Positions 1 through 9,131 of a stretch of 64,000 bases of DNA are shown one piece after another; the stretch's first letter is position 1, and every line of letters starts with the position of its first letter. Below the pieces are notes generated by a model. It did no database searches and was not told the origin of the DNA. It saw only the letters and a list, made by a program, of their open reading frames with translations. The position numbers were made by a program, and so were the translations under genes. The stretch is from JAFGDI01 sp963662515 (GTDB lineage: Bacteria > Planctomycetota > Phycisphaerae > Sedimentisphaerales > SM23-30): positions 4,179,402-4,243,401 of the forward strand of contig OY759675.1 in NCBI GenBank assembly GCA_963662515.1, read 5' to 3'.

Positions 1-356
1 TTGCAGGCCATCATGGCGATGTACCGGCGACTTCACCTTATACTCCACTGGTAGCAGCCGCAGACGCTATGAGTGCCAGCCGACCAGGCGCCCGTCGTGA
101 AACGCTGGAAAGATATATCAAACGCCTGGAAAGTCTGGAAGAGATCGCTAATAAGTTCCAGGGTGTGAATCATTCCTATGCAATTCAGGCAGGCCGGGAA
201 ATACGCGTTATTGTTGACCCGGAAAAGGTCGATGATGGTTGTGCCTGGAAGATAGCCCGCGATATAGCTAACCAGGTTGAAAACGAGCTGACCTATCCAG
301 GTGAGGTTAAGATAACCCTGCTGAGAGAAGTTCGTTGTGTTGAATTTGCTAAGTAA
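1..356 (+). CDS. rny: Ribonuclease Y, C-terminal part (partial)
   Basis: This is the 3' end of RNase Y, the membrane-anchored endoribonuclease that starts mRNA decay. The reading frame is open from base 3 to the TAA at 354-356, so the gene enters from the left edge; the in-frame ATG at 69 is internal. The visible part covers the end of the HD domain (AGHHGD near the edge, then AAADAMSASRPGARRE) and the conserved C-terminal tail with YIKRLESLEEIANKFQGV, AIQAGREIRVIV and the closing REVRCVEFAK, all typical of the family. The N-terminal transmembrane helix, coiled coil and KH domain lie outside the window. It is followed by a clear intrinsic terminator and by the YmdB-type gene, its classic neighbour. 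Identification is very secure. Confidence 0.95.
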   Translation, partial: AGHHGDVPATSPYTPLVAAADAMSASRPGARRETLERYIKRLESLEEIANKFQGVNHSYAIQAGREIRVIVDPEKVDDGCAWKIARDIANQVENELTYPGEVKITLLREVRCVEFAK

Positions 357-402
357 AGAACTTATCTCAATTACTGGCATTTTTCACTCATTTTGACAAT
401 AT

Positions 403-453
403 AAATTACAGGTCGCGGGTTGGCAAAACCTGCTGCCTGTAATTTTGTTTTTC
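403..453 (+). terminator. Intrinsic terminator after rny
   Basis: AAATTACAGG at 403-412 pairs with CCTGTAATTT at 436-445. The stem continues inward through GCGGGTT and AACCTGC with one G-U pair, and the right arm runs into TTTTGTTTTTC. It lies 47 bases after the rny stop, so rny and the following phosphodiesterase gene are probably separated at the level of transcription despite their conserved adjacency. Confidence 0.8.
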
Positions 454-482
454 TGCCCAATAGAAAGCTGGACTGTTAAGTA

Positions 483-1343
483 ATGCAAGTTAAGATATTA
501 TGTATAGGTGACATAGTGGGCCGCCCAGGCCGTCAGGTTCTTGCCGAAAAGCTGCCGCAACTGATAAAGGAAAATAATATCAGTTGTGTCGTAGCCAATG
601 CTGAAAATTCTGCAGGCGGCTCCGGCCTGACTCAACAGATACATGACAAGCTACTAAAATATGGTGTAAACATTATCACTCTGGGCGATCATGTGTATCG
701 CAAAAAAGATATCATTTCCACACTGAACAATTCTGATTCAATAGTGCGCCCGGCGAATATATCAGCCTATGCAGCAGGTAAGGGTCAGGCATTTTTTCAC
801 ACACAGGAAGGTTGTGATGTCGCAGTCATAACCCTGCTGGGCCGGCTGTATATGAGTATGCCTGGTGAGAATCCTTTCATTGCCATTGAAAAAATACTGT
901 CTAAAATGCCGCCGCACATTAAGATAATTTTGGTTGAAATGCATGCAGAAGCTTCCAGTGAGAAAGTAGCAATGGGCCGCTTTCTTGATGGCAAAGTTTC
1001 TTTGGTGTTTGGCACTCACACTCATATTCCAACCGCAGACGAAGAGATCTTTCCAGGCGGCACTGGATATATAACAGACATTGGCATGACCGGCCCGCAT
1101 GAATCAGTTTTAGGACGAAATATTGAGCCGGTAGTGAAAAGTCTGCTCACTCAGATGCCCTATTCATATAGTATAGCAACCCGGGACCTGAGAATTAACG
1201 GGGTAATGGTAACGGTTGACAGTCATACAGGCAAAACGCTCAAGATCGAACGGGTACGAGTTGATAGCGACATGGTAGATAATATTATCTACGACCAGGA
1301 CGATGGTTCTGCCGGTCGTGTAAATTGCGGCTTTGATTGTTGA
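483..1343 (+). CDS. YmdB/TIGR00282-family metallophosphoesterase
   Basis: A calcineurin-like phosphoesterase of the YmdB family; the Bacillus YmdB hydrolyses 2',3'- and 3',5'-cyclic nucleotides. Metal-site motifs are visible: GDIVG with D10, NAEN with E41 and N42, the GDH motif with D69-H70, EMHAE near 160, and GTHTHIP carrying the paired histidines. In Bacillus YmdB the third motif is GNH; here the Asn is Asp. At 286 residues it is about 20 residues longer than the Bacillus protein, the extra lying at the C-terminus. It follows rny, the conserved gene pair, though a terminator lies between them. There is no clear ribosome-binding site before the chosen ATG, but the start fits the family exactly. 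Function is confident at family level; the exact substrate is not. Confidence 0.9.
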   Translation: MQVKILCIGDIVGRPGRQVLAEKLPQLIKENNISCVVANAENSAGGSGLTQQIHDKLLKYGVNIITLGDHVYRKKDIISTLNNSDSIVRPANISAYAAGKGQAFFHTQEGCDVAVITLLGRLYMSMPGENPFIAIEKILSKMPPHIKIILVEMHAEASSEKVAMGRFLDGKVSLVFGTHTHIPTADEEIFPGGTGYITDIGMTGPHESVLGRNIEPVVKSLLTQMPYSYSIATRDLRINGVMVTVDSHTGKTLKIERVRVDSDMVDNIIYDQDDGSAGRVNCGFDC

Positions 1344-1403
1344 CATGAATCCACAAGCTATCTGGAAATAACACAGCCCTGAATAACTTAATCACTCTTT
1401 GTT

Positions 1404-4400
1404 ATGTCTGAGCAAAAGCACAGAAAAAGTTCTAATATTATAGCTGCATGGTACGGCCTGACAGACAAGATCATCATAATGATCGACCTGATCCGTTCAC
1501 ATCATCCGCGTCATCATTCACCGCAAAGACGACAGCGAAAGCAGTTATGGGCTGGCCTTACCTTATTGCTTATCACAACCTTAACCGGAATGCTGATTTT
1601 CAATCTGGTTGGCGAACGATTCAATAGCCACATCATTACTGCTCTGACCAATCTTACCGGCGGCGAAGTTGATATTGAACATTCATCAATAAATATACTC
1701 AGTGACATCAGGATAAAACAGCTCAGCGTCTATCAGCCCAATATGCCGCATGAAGACAGATACCTTATACTCAGGACCAGTGACCTGCTGCTGGAATATA
1801 ACCCCTGGAGTATGCTCACTCGCCAGCTTCAGATCAACAGGATAGTCGCTAATGATGCACTGCTCAACCTGAGCTATGACCATGATAATTCAAGTTGGAA
1901 TATTACCCGTTTGAAACCTGCTGTCAGCAAAGGCCAGAGCAGCAAGGGCAAAACACCTGCATTCATTATTCGTAATTCGATCGCTCAGTTCACCGAAGTT
2001 AGAGATGGCATTATTTCACATCCGGTACAACAGCGATTCTCCGGCCAGTTCATTGGCGACCAAACTCGTCATCTTATAAACTTTTCTCTCACTGGCAGCG
2101 AAAATACTTCATTGCCTGACTGCATAATAACGGGAACATACAACCCCGACACTCTGGCACTGGAAGCCGATCTCAGATTTGATCTGGCCGAGTTTGCCAG
2201 TGAGCAGTTACCGCCTAACCTTGACCTGTTCCGCGAACTATATGAGGCAATCAACCCTCGTGGCGAAGTTGTGGTTAAGAGTTTTTACAGTCCTGATTCG
2301 GGCAATTATGTAAAAGTAGTTTTTGAGCAGGCCTCAGCCCGTATCAAGATACCTGAAAGCGAAACAGTCATCCCCCTGCCGCAGATAAGCGGTGAAATAA
2401 TATGCACCACAGAGCAAACAGTCATAAACTCTGTGCAGGTTAAATATGATGATGCTACATTCATAGTAGAGGGTAATGTCTCTGGCTATAACAGCAGCGC
2501 GGAGATAGACCTGAAATTTTCCAGCCCTGACCTTAATATACCAACAGACCAATGGCATAATTTTGACATTTTCAATAGCGACATAAACGATCAAGAACTG
2601 GTAAGCGAGCTGAACCTTGATGCTGTAACCAGTAACTCGATCAAATCTGTTTTGAAGATGCTCATACTGCATATACCTTCAGAAAAAAGAGGGGCATTCA
2701 ATGATTTCTTACCAACCGGCAAGGCAAGTGTAGATGTTTATTTTACCCGTATAGATGGTAAGAACACCGTTGCCGGCAATGTCGATCTGATCGAGATGGC
2801 TGGTCGATTTATTCGTTTTCCATATCCGATCAAAAATGCCTGCGGGCCGATCAGTTTTGAGCCTGGCCTTATACAGTTTGGCCCGATCACCGGATCGGAT
2901 AATGGCCAGTCTGTCGTGGTCAACGGCAATGCAGTGCGTTTAGAGAGCGGCAGGTGGGACATTGAAACTGATGTTGATGTTAAAAATGTCTGTGCCGACT
3001 CTGTTCTCTATGAAGCATTAACCGATCTGCAAAAAGGTATCTTTGACCTGTTCAAACCTTCTGGTCACGCTAATGCTCAATATCATATAAATGTCATTCA
3101 GGGCCAGGAGCCAGACCATTATTTAAATATCCAGTTTTATGATTGTGCAGGAAGTTTTAGATTCTTACCTGTAGCACTGGAGGATTGCTATGGCAATATT
3201 CACTGGGATAATCGTAAGACTGAATTTTCTCTCTTACATGGCAAAGGAGCCGGCGGAAGCATTTCTCTGTCAGGTGAATTTACCACTGAACCAGAAAGCC
3301 CGGCCCAATTGAAATGCCAGATCGACTTTACCTCCCTGAATTTAAACGAGCAACTAATAGCCGCATTACCTGCCAATATAAATAAATTCAATAAAGAGCT
3401 GGCAATAACTGGCAAAGTATCCGGCACGGCCAAAATAGAACATTCACTGGAAGATGGGCTGGCAATCATAAATCAAAAAGACTATTCTTTCACTGAAATA
3501 AAGCATGATGTCGATCTGCATCTCAAAAATGGAAACATTATACATAAAGACCTGCCTCTTACTGTTAACAATGTTGAATGCCGGGCAAACTTTAATAATG
3601 GCCTGCTCACCATAAATGATATGACTGGTGAAATATCAGATCCAAACTTATCTGCCAGCCTGTTAGCTCTCTCAGGAAAGATAGGACAAGACACTCTTAG
3701 CTTGAAAGCCTCTTGTAAGAATTTTAATCTGAGCCGCCAGTTAGGTGAATATTTAGAAAAGAAAAAGCCAGGCACTTGGCAAAAATATCAGCCGAGAGGC
3801 ACTGCTGACCTCGAACTCACTGTAAATGACATGCCTGATAAGCCGCTTGATTATAGCTGTACACTGCAACCAGTCGCCATGTCGGCCGGCTTTATGGGTT
3901 ATGACCTTTCTGACCTGAGAGGCTCTGTTGTCCTTACACCTACGGAAATAACCTTTGCAGATTTTTCCGCTCAGTCAGGAGCTATAAAACTCAATGGCAG
4001 GGTCAATCTTATTGGCCGGGACAATACAGATAGTCTTAACATCACGATCAATGACCTGGCCATTAACAAAAAGCTCAAAAAAGCCTTTGGCCAGAATATT
4101 GTTCTGCTCAGTGATAAGTATGATCTGAATGGCCGGCTATCAACAGACCTGAAACTAAAACTGTTAGCAGATCAGTTTAAGAGTAATACCTGGCAAATTG
4201 ATGGTACGGCCAGATTAGTAAATACCTCGGGTAGATTTCCGACAGAAGTTACTGATGCAACAGCAAACTTTGACCTTAACCTTGATTACAATGCAGATAC
4301 CCATACACTGGCCGCTAACGCTCAGGCAAATATTGAAAGTGCTCGTCTTTCTGGTTGGCCCATAGAAAATGCTCAAGCCTCAATAAGTTATGACTCCATC

Positions 4401-5045
4401 AGCAAAGACCTGGCCATTGAACTGCAAGAGGCTTTATTTTGTTCTGGTAAGGTCGCCGGTTACCTTGAAGCAGAATTTCTTACCAATAGTTACTCCCTGG
4501 ACCTGGCCCTCAGAAATGCCCAGCTAAACCAGATAGCACCACCAGACCCTAACAAAGGTGATATCAATGGCATAGTAGATGGTTTTCTTAAACTAAATGG
4601 TAACACCAGTTCAGCACGCGGCAATTTTGAATTCGAAATAAGCAAAGGCAAACTGGGCAAACTGCCATTATTAGCGGGTATTCTGAATCTGATCAAATTT
4701 ACACAGGCTCACGCCGGGGTGTTCAATCAGGCATCTATAAAGGGTGATATAGTTGACGATCTGACCATATTCTCCTCATTATCTTTCAAAGGCAATACTA
4801 TCGAAGTATCTGGCTCAGGGAAAATGGCAGGCCCACTACTGACAGACAAAGATAAATCCGGCACCCTTGACCTTGTTTTTATGATCGAGGCGCCAGGTAT
4901 TATTCGCCCAATACCCTTTGTCGGCAGCCTGTTCAATGCAATTCGCTCTGGATTGATCTATGTAAAAGCACATGGCAACTACCAGAAACCAGAGATCGAG
5001 ACTGTTCCCCTGTCGGTTTTTACTGATATATTTAACCAGAACTAA
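1404..5045 (+). CDS. AsmA-like inner-membrane protein, bridge-type repeat architecture
   Basis: A 1213-residue protein with a cytoplasmic basic N-terminus, one transmembrane helix at about 48-69 and a very long periplasmic region of alternating beta-rich stretches. The C-terminal part (from about 1072) reads as the conserved AsmA/DUF3971-type end: ISKGKLGKLPLLAGILN, then IKGDIVDDLTIFSSLSFKG, an EAPGIIRPIPFVGSLF segment and a short tail. Proteins of the AsmA/TamB/YhdP group form periplasmic bridges that carry phospholipid to the outer membrane or help outer-membrane assembly; that role is inferred here. No Shine-Dalgarno sequence is obvious; ATG 1404 is used, and an in-frame ATG at 1479 would still keep the membrane helix. 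It stands alone between the phosphodiesterase and the sugar-dehydratase genes. Family call good, substrate unknown. Confidence 0.75.
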   Translation: MSEQKHRKSSNIIAAWYGLTDKIIIMIDLIRSHHPRHHSPQRRQRKQLWAGLTLLLITTLTGMLIFNLVGERFNSHIITALTNLTGGEVDIEHSSINILSDIRIKQLSVYQPNMPHEDRYLILRTSDLLLEYNPWSMLTRQLQINRIVANDALLNLSYDHDNSSWNITRLKPAVSKGQSSKGKTPAFIIRNSIAQFTEVRDGIISHPVQQRFSGQFIGDQTRHLINFSLTGSENTSLPDCIITGTYNPDTLALEADLRFDLAEFASEQLPPNLDLFRELYEAINPRGEVVVKSFYSPDSGNYVKVVFEQASARIKIPESETVIPLPQISGEIICTTEQTVINSVQVKYDDATFIVEGNVSGYNSSAEIDLKFSSPDLNIPTDQWHNFDIFNSDINDQELVSELNLDAVTSNSIKSVLKMLILHIPSEKRGAFNDFLPTGKASVDVYFTRIDGKNTVAGNVDLIEMAGRFIRFPYPIKNACGPISFEPGLIQFGPITGSDNGQSVVVNGNAVRLESGRWDIETDVDVKNVCADSVLYEALTDLQKGIFDLFKPSGHANAQYHINVIQGQEPDHYLNIQFYDCAGSFRFLPVALEDCYGNIHWDNRKTEFSLLHGKGAGGSISLSGEFTTEPESPAQLKCQIDFTSLNLNEQLIAALPANINKFNKELAITGKVSGTAKIEHSLEDGLAIINQKDYSFTEIKHDVDLHLKNGNIIHKDLPLTVNNVECRANFNNGLLTINDMTGEISDPNLSASLLALSGKIGQDTLSLKASCKNFNLSRQLGEYLEKKKPGTWQKYQPRGTADLELTVNDMPDKPLDYSCTLQPVAMSAGFMGYDLSDLRGSVVLTPTEITFADFSAQSGAIKLNGRVNLIGRDNTDSLNITINDLAINKKLKKAFGQNIVLLSDKYDLNGRLSTDLKLKLLADQFKSNTWQIDGTARLVNTSGRFPTEVTDATANFDLNLDYNADTHTLAANAQANIESARLSGWPIENAQASISYDSISKDLAIELQEALFCSGKVAGYLEAEFLTNSYSLDLALRNAQLNQIAPPDPNKGDINGIVDGFLKLNGNTSSARGNFEFEISKGKLGKLPLLAGILNLIKFTQAHAGVFNQASIKGDIVDDLTIFSSLSFKGNTIEVSGSGKMAGPLLTDKDKSGTLDLVFMIEAPGIIRPIPFVGSLFNAIRSGLIYVKAHGNYQKPEIETVPLSVFTDIFNQN

Positions 5046-5334
5046 AAATACCGCAAATTTCTTCCTATTCCTGTTTACGCTTATTTGTCAGTTAATCTGC
5101 ATTTTGAGGTTAATATATGAATTTTAACTGCCTTGTCGCTTTACGCAAAAATAATGTAACGCCATAACTCTATACTGGATAATATTTTGCATTATAGTCA
5201 CAAAAAAGGCGATTAAATTTATTTAATAAATTATTTTTTTTTGCTAAACTTAAAAAGACAGTTTCAGAGCAAAAAATTAGAGCTCGCTGTTTATATCTCT
5301 AAAGGAAACAATTAGTTAGGTCGATATTTGCTTT
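5046..5334. other. AT-rich intergenic region before the CapD-like gene
   Basis: This AT-rich stretch has no credible ORF. An AT-only inverted repeat at 5216-5232 is followed by a run of nine T, which could end the AsmA-like transcript weakly. No convincing sigma-70 promoter was found for the downstream gene, although AAAGGAAA at 5301-5308 lies in its leader. Confidence 0.35.
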
Positions 5335-7326
5335 ATGAACAAAGAGATAACCGAAAAAAATGTAAATGTTAAACCAACCAGTTTTAAAGATCTTTTTCTT
5401 TGGAAGGGAAAGATCGTTCTGGCTCATCTGGCCTTTTTCTGGATAAGCCTCTTCATGTCGTTCATAGTATTGAATAACATGCAGATAAATGAAACCTGGT
5501 TTGGCCCGGTATTCTGGAATACCTTCATGGCAGTAGCGGCGATCAAGCTGGTAATTTACGGTCTGTTCCGTCAATATCAGGGCTGGTGGCGTTATGTAAG
5601 CGTTTCTGACCTGTTCAGTATAATTAAGGCAACTCATGGCAGTCTGATAATCGAAATAGTAGGGTACTATATTTGTCTGAAATTTTTGCCCTCAGCTTTG
5701 GGAGCATTACCTGATGGTAAACCGATCCTGAATGAAATACCAGTATCGATCTTTGTGGCTGACTGGGTAGCAACGATCTGTACCGTTTGCGGTTCGCGGT
5801 TGCTGATCCGTTTATATTACGAAGAAAGTCAACAGGTAGTAGCTGGTCGTCTGTCGCGCATGCTCATAGTGGGTGCAGGTAATGCCGGCGAAACACTATT
5901 AAGAGAAATACGCAGAATGCCCGTATTGAAATATGAGGTAGTTGGATTTGTTGACGATAACCCTCGTAAGCTGGGTATGCGTATTCACGGTGCCGAAGTG
6001 ATAGGTACCACCAAAGAAATTAAAAAGATCGCACAGGAAAAAGCTATTGATGAGCTGGTAATAGCAATGCCCTCAGCTTCACGCAAAGAGCTTCGCCATG
6101 TTATCGCACAATGTGAAGGCTCTAACCTGAAATTCAGTACTGTGCCGGACCTGGTTTCAATAGCCACCGGCAAGGTGTCTGTTTCCAAAATGCGTGAGGT
6201 TGATATTAACGATCTGCTGGGTCGTGACCCGATAACCCTGGACATTGAGCAAATAAGTAAATTCCTGAATAATAAAGTAGTAATGGTTACAGGTGCCGGT
6301 GGTTCGATCGGTTCTGAAATGTGTCGGCAGATATGCCAGTTTGGTCCAAAAAAACTTTTACTCATAGAGCAGGCAGAGAATCCTCTGTTCCACATCGAGC
6401 GGGAATTACAGAGAGAGTATCCAACAGTTGCCCTTCGGCCGATCATCTGTGATATAGCAGATGGCAAAAGGGTTGACCGTGTTTTCAGTGAATATCGGCC
6501 CGAGGTGGTAATTCATGCCGCTGCTCATAAGCATGTTCCACTTATGGAATCTAACCCCGGCGAGGCATTCAAGAATAATGTCTGCGGTACGCGTAATGTG
6601 GCTATGGCCGCAGATAAATACAAATCAAAGAATTTTGTAATGATCTCGACCGATAAGGCGGTGAATCCCACCAGTATTATGGGTTCGAGTAAGCGATTTG
6701 CCGAGATGGTGATCCAGGGGCTCAACACTCACAGTGACACTGATTTCATTACGGTCCGGTTCGGTAATGTGCTTGGCTCTAACGGCTCGGTAGTTCCGAT
6801 CTTCACCAAGCAGATCATGGAAGGTGGACCGGTTACGGTCACGCATCCGGATATGCAACGATACTTTATGACTATACCTGAGGCATCGCAGCTCGTATTA
6901 CAAGCAGCTACTATGGGTAAAGGTGGCGAGGTTTTCCTGCTGGATATGGGCGAACCGGTTAAGATCGCTGACCTGGCTCGTGAGCTGATAACTCTCAGCG
7001 GATATCGTCCAGATGAAGATATCGAGATTAAATACACCGGCATGCGCCCCGGCGAAAAACTATTTGAAGAACTCAGCATCGCCGGTGAAGATATGAAACC
7101 GACGCCACATCCCAAAATAGCTGTCTGGCAAAATATACCGGCTAATGAAGATGAATTGAGAAATGCTATTGATGATATGCTCGCCATAGCTGATACTGCC
7201 AGCTACGATCAGATCGTCTCTATTATTAAACGCATAATACCAGAATATGTCGGCGATGTTGACAGTAAGAAACTTCATGAAGAGCATCTGAAAAACAGAA
7301 ATAAGATCAGCGGACAGAATATCTGA
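5335..7326 (+). CDS. CapD/WbpM/FlaA1-type membrane UDP-sugar dehydratase
   Basis: A full-length 663-residue polysaccharide-biosynthesis protein. Four membrane segments fall within residues 28-160. A first Rossmann domain begins with LIVGAGNAG (177-185), and a second, catalytic extended-SDR domain begins with TGAGGSIG (319-326). The active-site strip STDKAVNPTSIMGSSKR (438-454) has Met449 in place of the SDR tyrosine, as in WbpM-type UDP-GlcNAc 4,6-dehydratases, which use this altered site. The expected reaction is conversion of UDP-GlcNAc (or a related UDP-HexNAc) to a 4-keto-6-deoxy sugar for surface glycans. A strong terminator follows directly. It probably supplies the glycosyltransferases and exopolysaccharide genes found elsewhere in the window. 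Confidence 0.9.
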   Translation: MNKEITEKNVNVKPTSFKDLFLWKGKIVLAHLAFFWISLFMSFIVLNNMQINETWFGPVFWNTFMAVAAIKLVIYGLFRQYQGWWRYVSVSDLFSIIKATHGSLIIEIVGYYICLKFLPSALGALPDGKPILNEIPVSIFVADWVATICTVCGSRLLIRLYYEESQQVVAGRLSRMLIVGAGNAGETLLREIRRMPVLKYEVVGFVDDNPRKLGMRIHGAEVIGTTKEIKKIAQEKAIDELVIAMPSASRKELRHVIAQCEGSNLKFSTVPDLVSIATGKVSVSKMREVDINDLLGRDPITLDIEQISKFLNNKVVMVTGAGGSIGSEMCRQICQFGPKKLLLIEQAENPLFHIERELQREYPTVALRPIICDIADGKRVDRVFSEYRPEVVIHAAAHKHVPLMESNPGEAFKNNVCGTRNVAMAADKYKSKNFVMISTDKAVNPTSIMGSSKRFAEMVIQGLNTHSDTDFITVRFGNVLGSNGSVVPIFTKQIMEGGPVTVTHPDMQRYFMTIPEASQLVLQAATMGKGGEVFLLDMGEPVKIADLARELITLSGYRPDEDIEIKYTGMRPGEKLFEELSIAGEDMKPTPHPKIAVWQNIPANEDELRNAIDDMLAIADTASYDQIVSIIKRIIPEYVGDVDSKKLHEEHLKNRNKISGQNI

Positions 7327-7363
7327 GATAAATATCAGATTAACAGAAATAACAAAAATACCC

Positions 7364-7400
7364 AACAGGCTGGAAAGAAAACTTTCAGCCTGTTTTTATT
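7364..7400 (+). terminator. Intrinsic terminator after the CapD-like gene
   Basis: AACAGGCTGGAAAG at 7364-7377 pairs with CTTTCAGCCTGTT at 7382-7394 (one bulged G), followed by TTTTATTTTA. The convergent bacteriohemerythrin gene ends at 7401, so the hairpin may serve both strands, but the T-tract is clear only on the plus strand. Confidence 0.85.
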
Positions 7401-7814
7401 TTATAGCATTTTCGCTTCCTTACTGACGGCGTATTTGGCAATTTGCATATCTTCTTCCATTATATGCACCTGTAGCCAGTCGCGTAAGAAAGTAACTACT
7501 TCCAGATAATTTACATGCTCGCCAGAATCATGTTTACGCACCAGCTCTTCAACCTGACTGTTGAGTTCATAATGACGCTTAAAGTGGTCATCAAACCCTG
7601 GGTAACCGATCTCCATCATATACTTTTCTTCGGCGAGGAAATGCGATCTTGTATATCTTAGCAGCCGATCCAGAACAACTTTTAAAACATCTTCGGCATG
7701 GCCAGATTTTATGCCATCATACATATCGTTGAGCATTTCAACGAGTTTTTTATGCTGATCATCTATCTGGTCTATTCCCAGGGCAAAATAACTGGACCAA
7801 TTAAGCAATGTCAT
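7401..7814 (-). CDS. Bacteriohemerythrin
   Basis: A 137-residue single-domain hemerythrin that binds O2 through a di-iron centre in a four-helix bundle. All seven iron ligands are visible: H21 (in IDDQH), H58 with E62 (HFLAE), H77 with H81 (HFKRH) and H117 with D122 (HIMEED). Length and motif spacing match free-standing bacteriohemerythrins, so it should be functional for oxygen storage or sensing. AGAGGA lies a short distance upstream of the ATG. It is monocistronic, converging on the CapD-like gene. Its presence fits an organism living at low or fluctuating oxygen. Confidence 0.93.
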   Translation of the reverse strand: MTLLNWSSYFALGIDQIDDQHKKLVEMLNDMYDGIKSGHAEDVLKVVLDRLLRYTRSHFLAEEKYMMEIGYPGFDDHFKRHYELNSQVEELVRKHDSGEHVNYLEVVTFLRDWLQVHIMEEDMQIAKYAVSKEAKML

Positions 7815-8109
7815 TATCCATTTCCTCTTGGGTTTTAGGTTATGATTATATTACGCTCATACACTCAAGGCATCGACCAGACTAATGATACAGTTTAATA
7901 TAACCCGACTGACATTAAATGGCATTGGCCTGAAAATAAATATCCATTATTTAATAAAGTATTTTACTCTGGCCAGTTACAACACAAACTTAAAGCTGTG
8001 CCTGAAATGTATATACTGAAAATAAACAACAATTTGCCCAACTGAGTCCTATAACTTATAGCTGAATACTCCATAAGAAGACTAAATATTTGCAATCAAA
8101 CCGCAAAAT

Positions 8110-9123
8110 CTACCGTGCGCCTCTGGCCTTTTGCCACTCGAGAACAGCAATTGCGGCAGTTAGTCTTATAAACGAATCTGAGCTGTTGAGTTGCTCTTTG
8201 AGTATCCCGGCATCGCTATCTCGTCCAAAGCTGCCTATTGCCAGTATAGCCAGGTGCCGGACTCGTTGAGTGACTATATTATCATTGTAAGGGTCAGTAT
8301 AACTCATAGCCTTGTAAGCTGGCTTTATATCATCTTCGCCGGCTAAGGCTCCCAGACCACGCAAGGCAGAGAGCTTCACTTCGATCTGCTCATCATCAGC
8401 CAAAACCGAGAGCATAGCTATACATTCGTTACAGGCCAGCAGCTTCAGTGCTGAAACGGTTAGCAGGCGGTCATCGGCATAGCCGCTACCGGCAAAGTCG
8501 AGCAATCTCTGTTTAACCGACATATCACCCAGACGCGCCAGAGCCTCAGCCGCCTGCAAACGGATATAAGCCTTTTGCCCTGGCTTGTTCATCACCTGCC
8601 ATAACACTTTTCTACTGTCAGGCCTGTGTGCAGAGTTGCCCAACTTGCCCAGAAGCAGACACGCCTGACCGGCATACTGCGGTATATCGCTGACTAATGC
8701 CTTGTCATACCAGTGGAGAAAACGCTGGTCACCCATTTTTTCCAGGGCATACCCGGCACAGAGCTTGATCATTACATTATCTGAACTGATCATCTTTTCC
8801 AGCTCTGCTCTGGCCGCTAATATTTTTCGGTCGCCTGCCGCTATGGCCGCCGCCGAGCGAACCGCAACTGTCTGATCACTAAGAGACATAGCTATGAGCT
8901 TGTCACAAGACTTATCACCTGCCAGGGCCAGGGCTTCCATAGCATAGGTACGAACATAAGCATCTGGCGAAACCGCCGCCTGCATTATTACTTCCAAAGC
9001 ATCGGCCTGAAGCGATGCGGAATTTATCCCCATCACCGGAGCTATGGCAGTATGATTCACGCCACAACCGGCGGTCAATAAAACAGATGTAAACACTAAT
9101 AACAAATTGATATATAATTTCAT
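8110..9123 (-). CDS. HEAT-repeat lipoprotein
   Basis: The ATG at 9123 is preferred over the upstream TTG at 9135, because GAGG at 9129-9132 sits at proper distance and the protein then opens with a textbook lipoprotein signal: MKLYINLLL, a hydrophobic run, then LTAGC with the lipidated Cys at 20. The rest of the 337 residues is a chain of about nine helical pairs of HEAT/PBS-lyase type, such as VRTYAMEALALAGD, VRSAAAIAAGD and IKLCAGYALEKMGD. Such arrays are protein-binding scaffolds; no catalytic site is seen. It lies 8 bases behind the glycosyltransferase gene and is probably cotranscribed with it. Subcellular fate is likely the outer or inner membrane facing the periplasm. The specific function is unknown. 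Confidence 0.8.
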   Translation of the reverse strand: MKLYINLLLVFTSVLLTAGCGVNHTAIAPVMGINSASLQADALEVIMQAAVSPDAYVRTYAMEALALAGDKSCDKLIAMSLSDQTVAVRSAAAIAAGDRKILAARAELEKMISSDNVMIKLCAGYALEKMGDQRFLHWYDKALVSDIPQYAGQACLLLGKLGNSAHRPDSRKVLWQVMNKPGQKAYIRLQAAEALARLGDMSVKQRLLDFAGSGYADDRLLTVSALKLLACNECIAMLSVLADDEQIEVKLSALRGLGALAGEDDIKPAYKAMSYTDPYNDNIVTQRVRHLAILAIGSFGRDSDAGILKEQLNSSDSFIRLTAAIAVLEWQKARGAR

Positions 9124-9131
9124 AATTTTCC

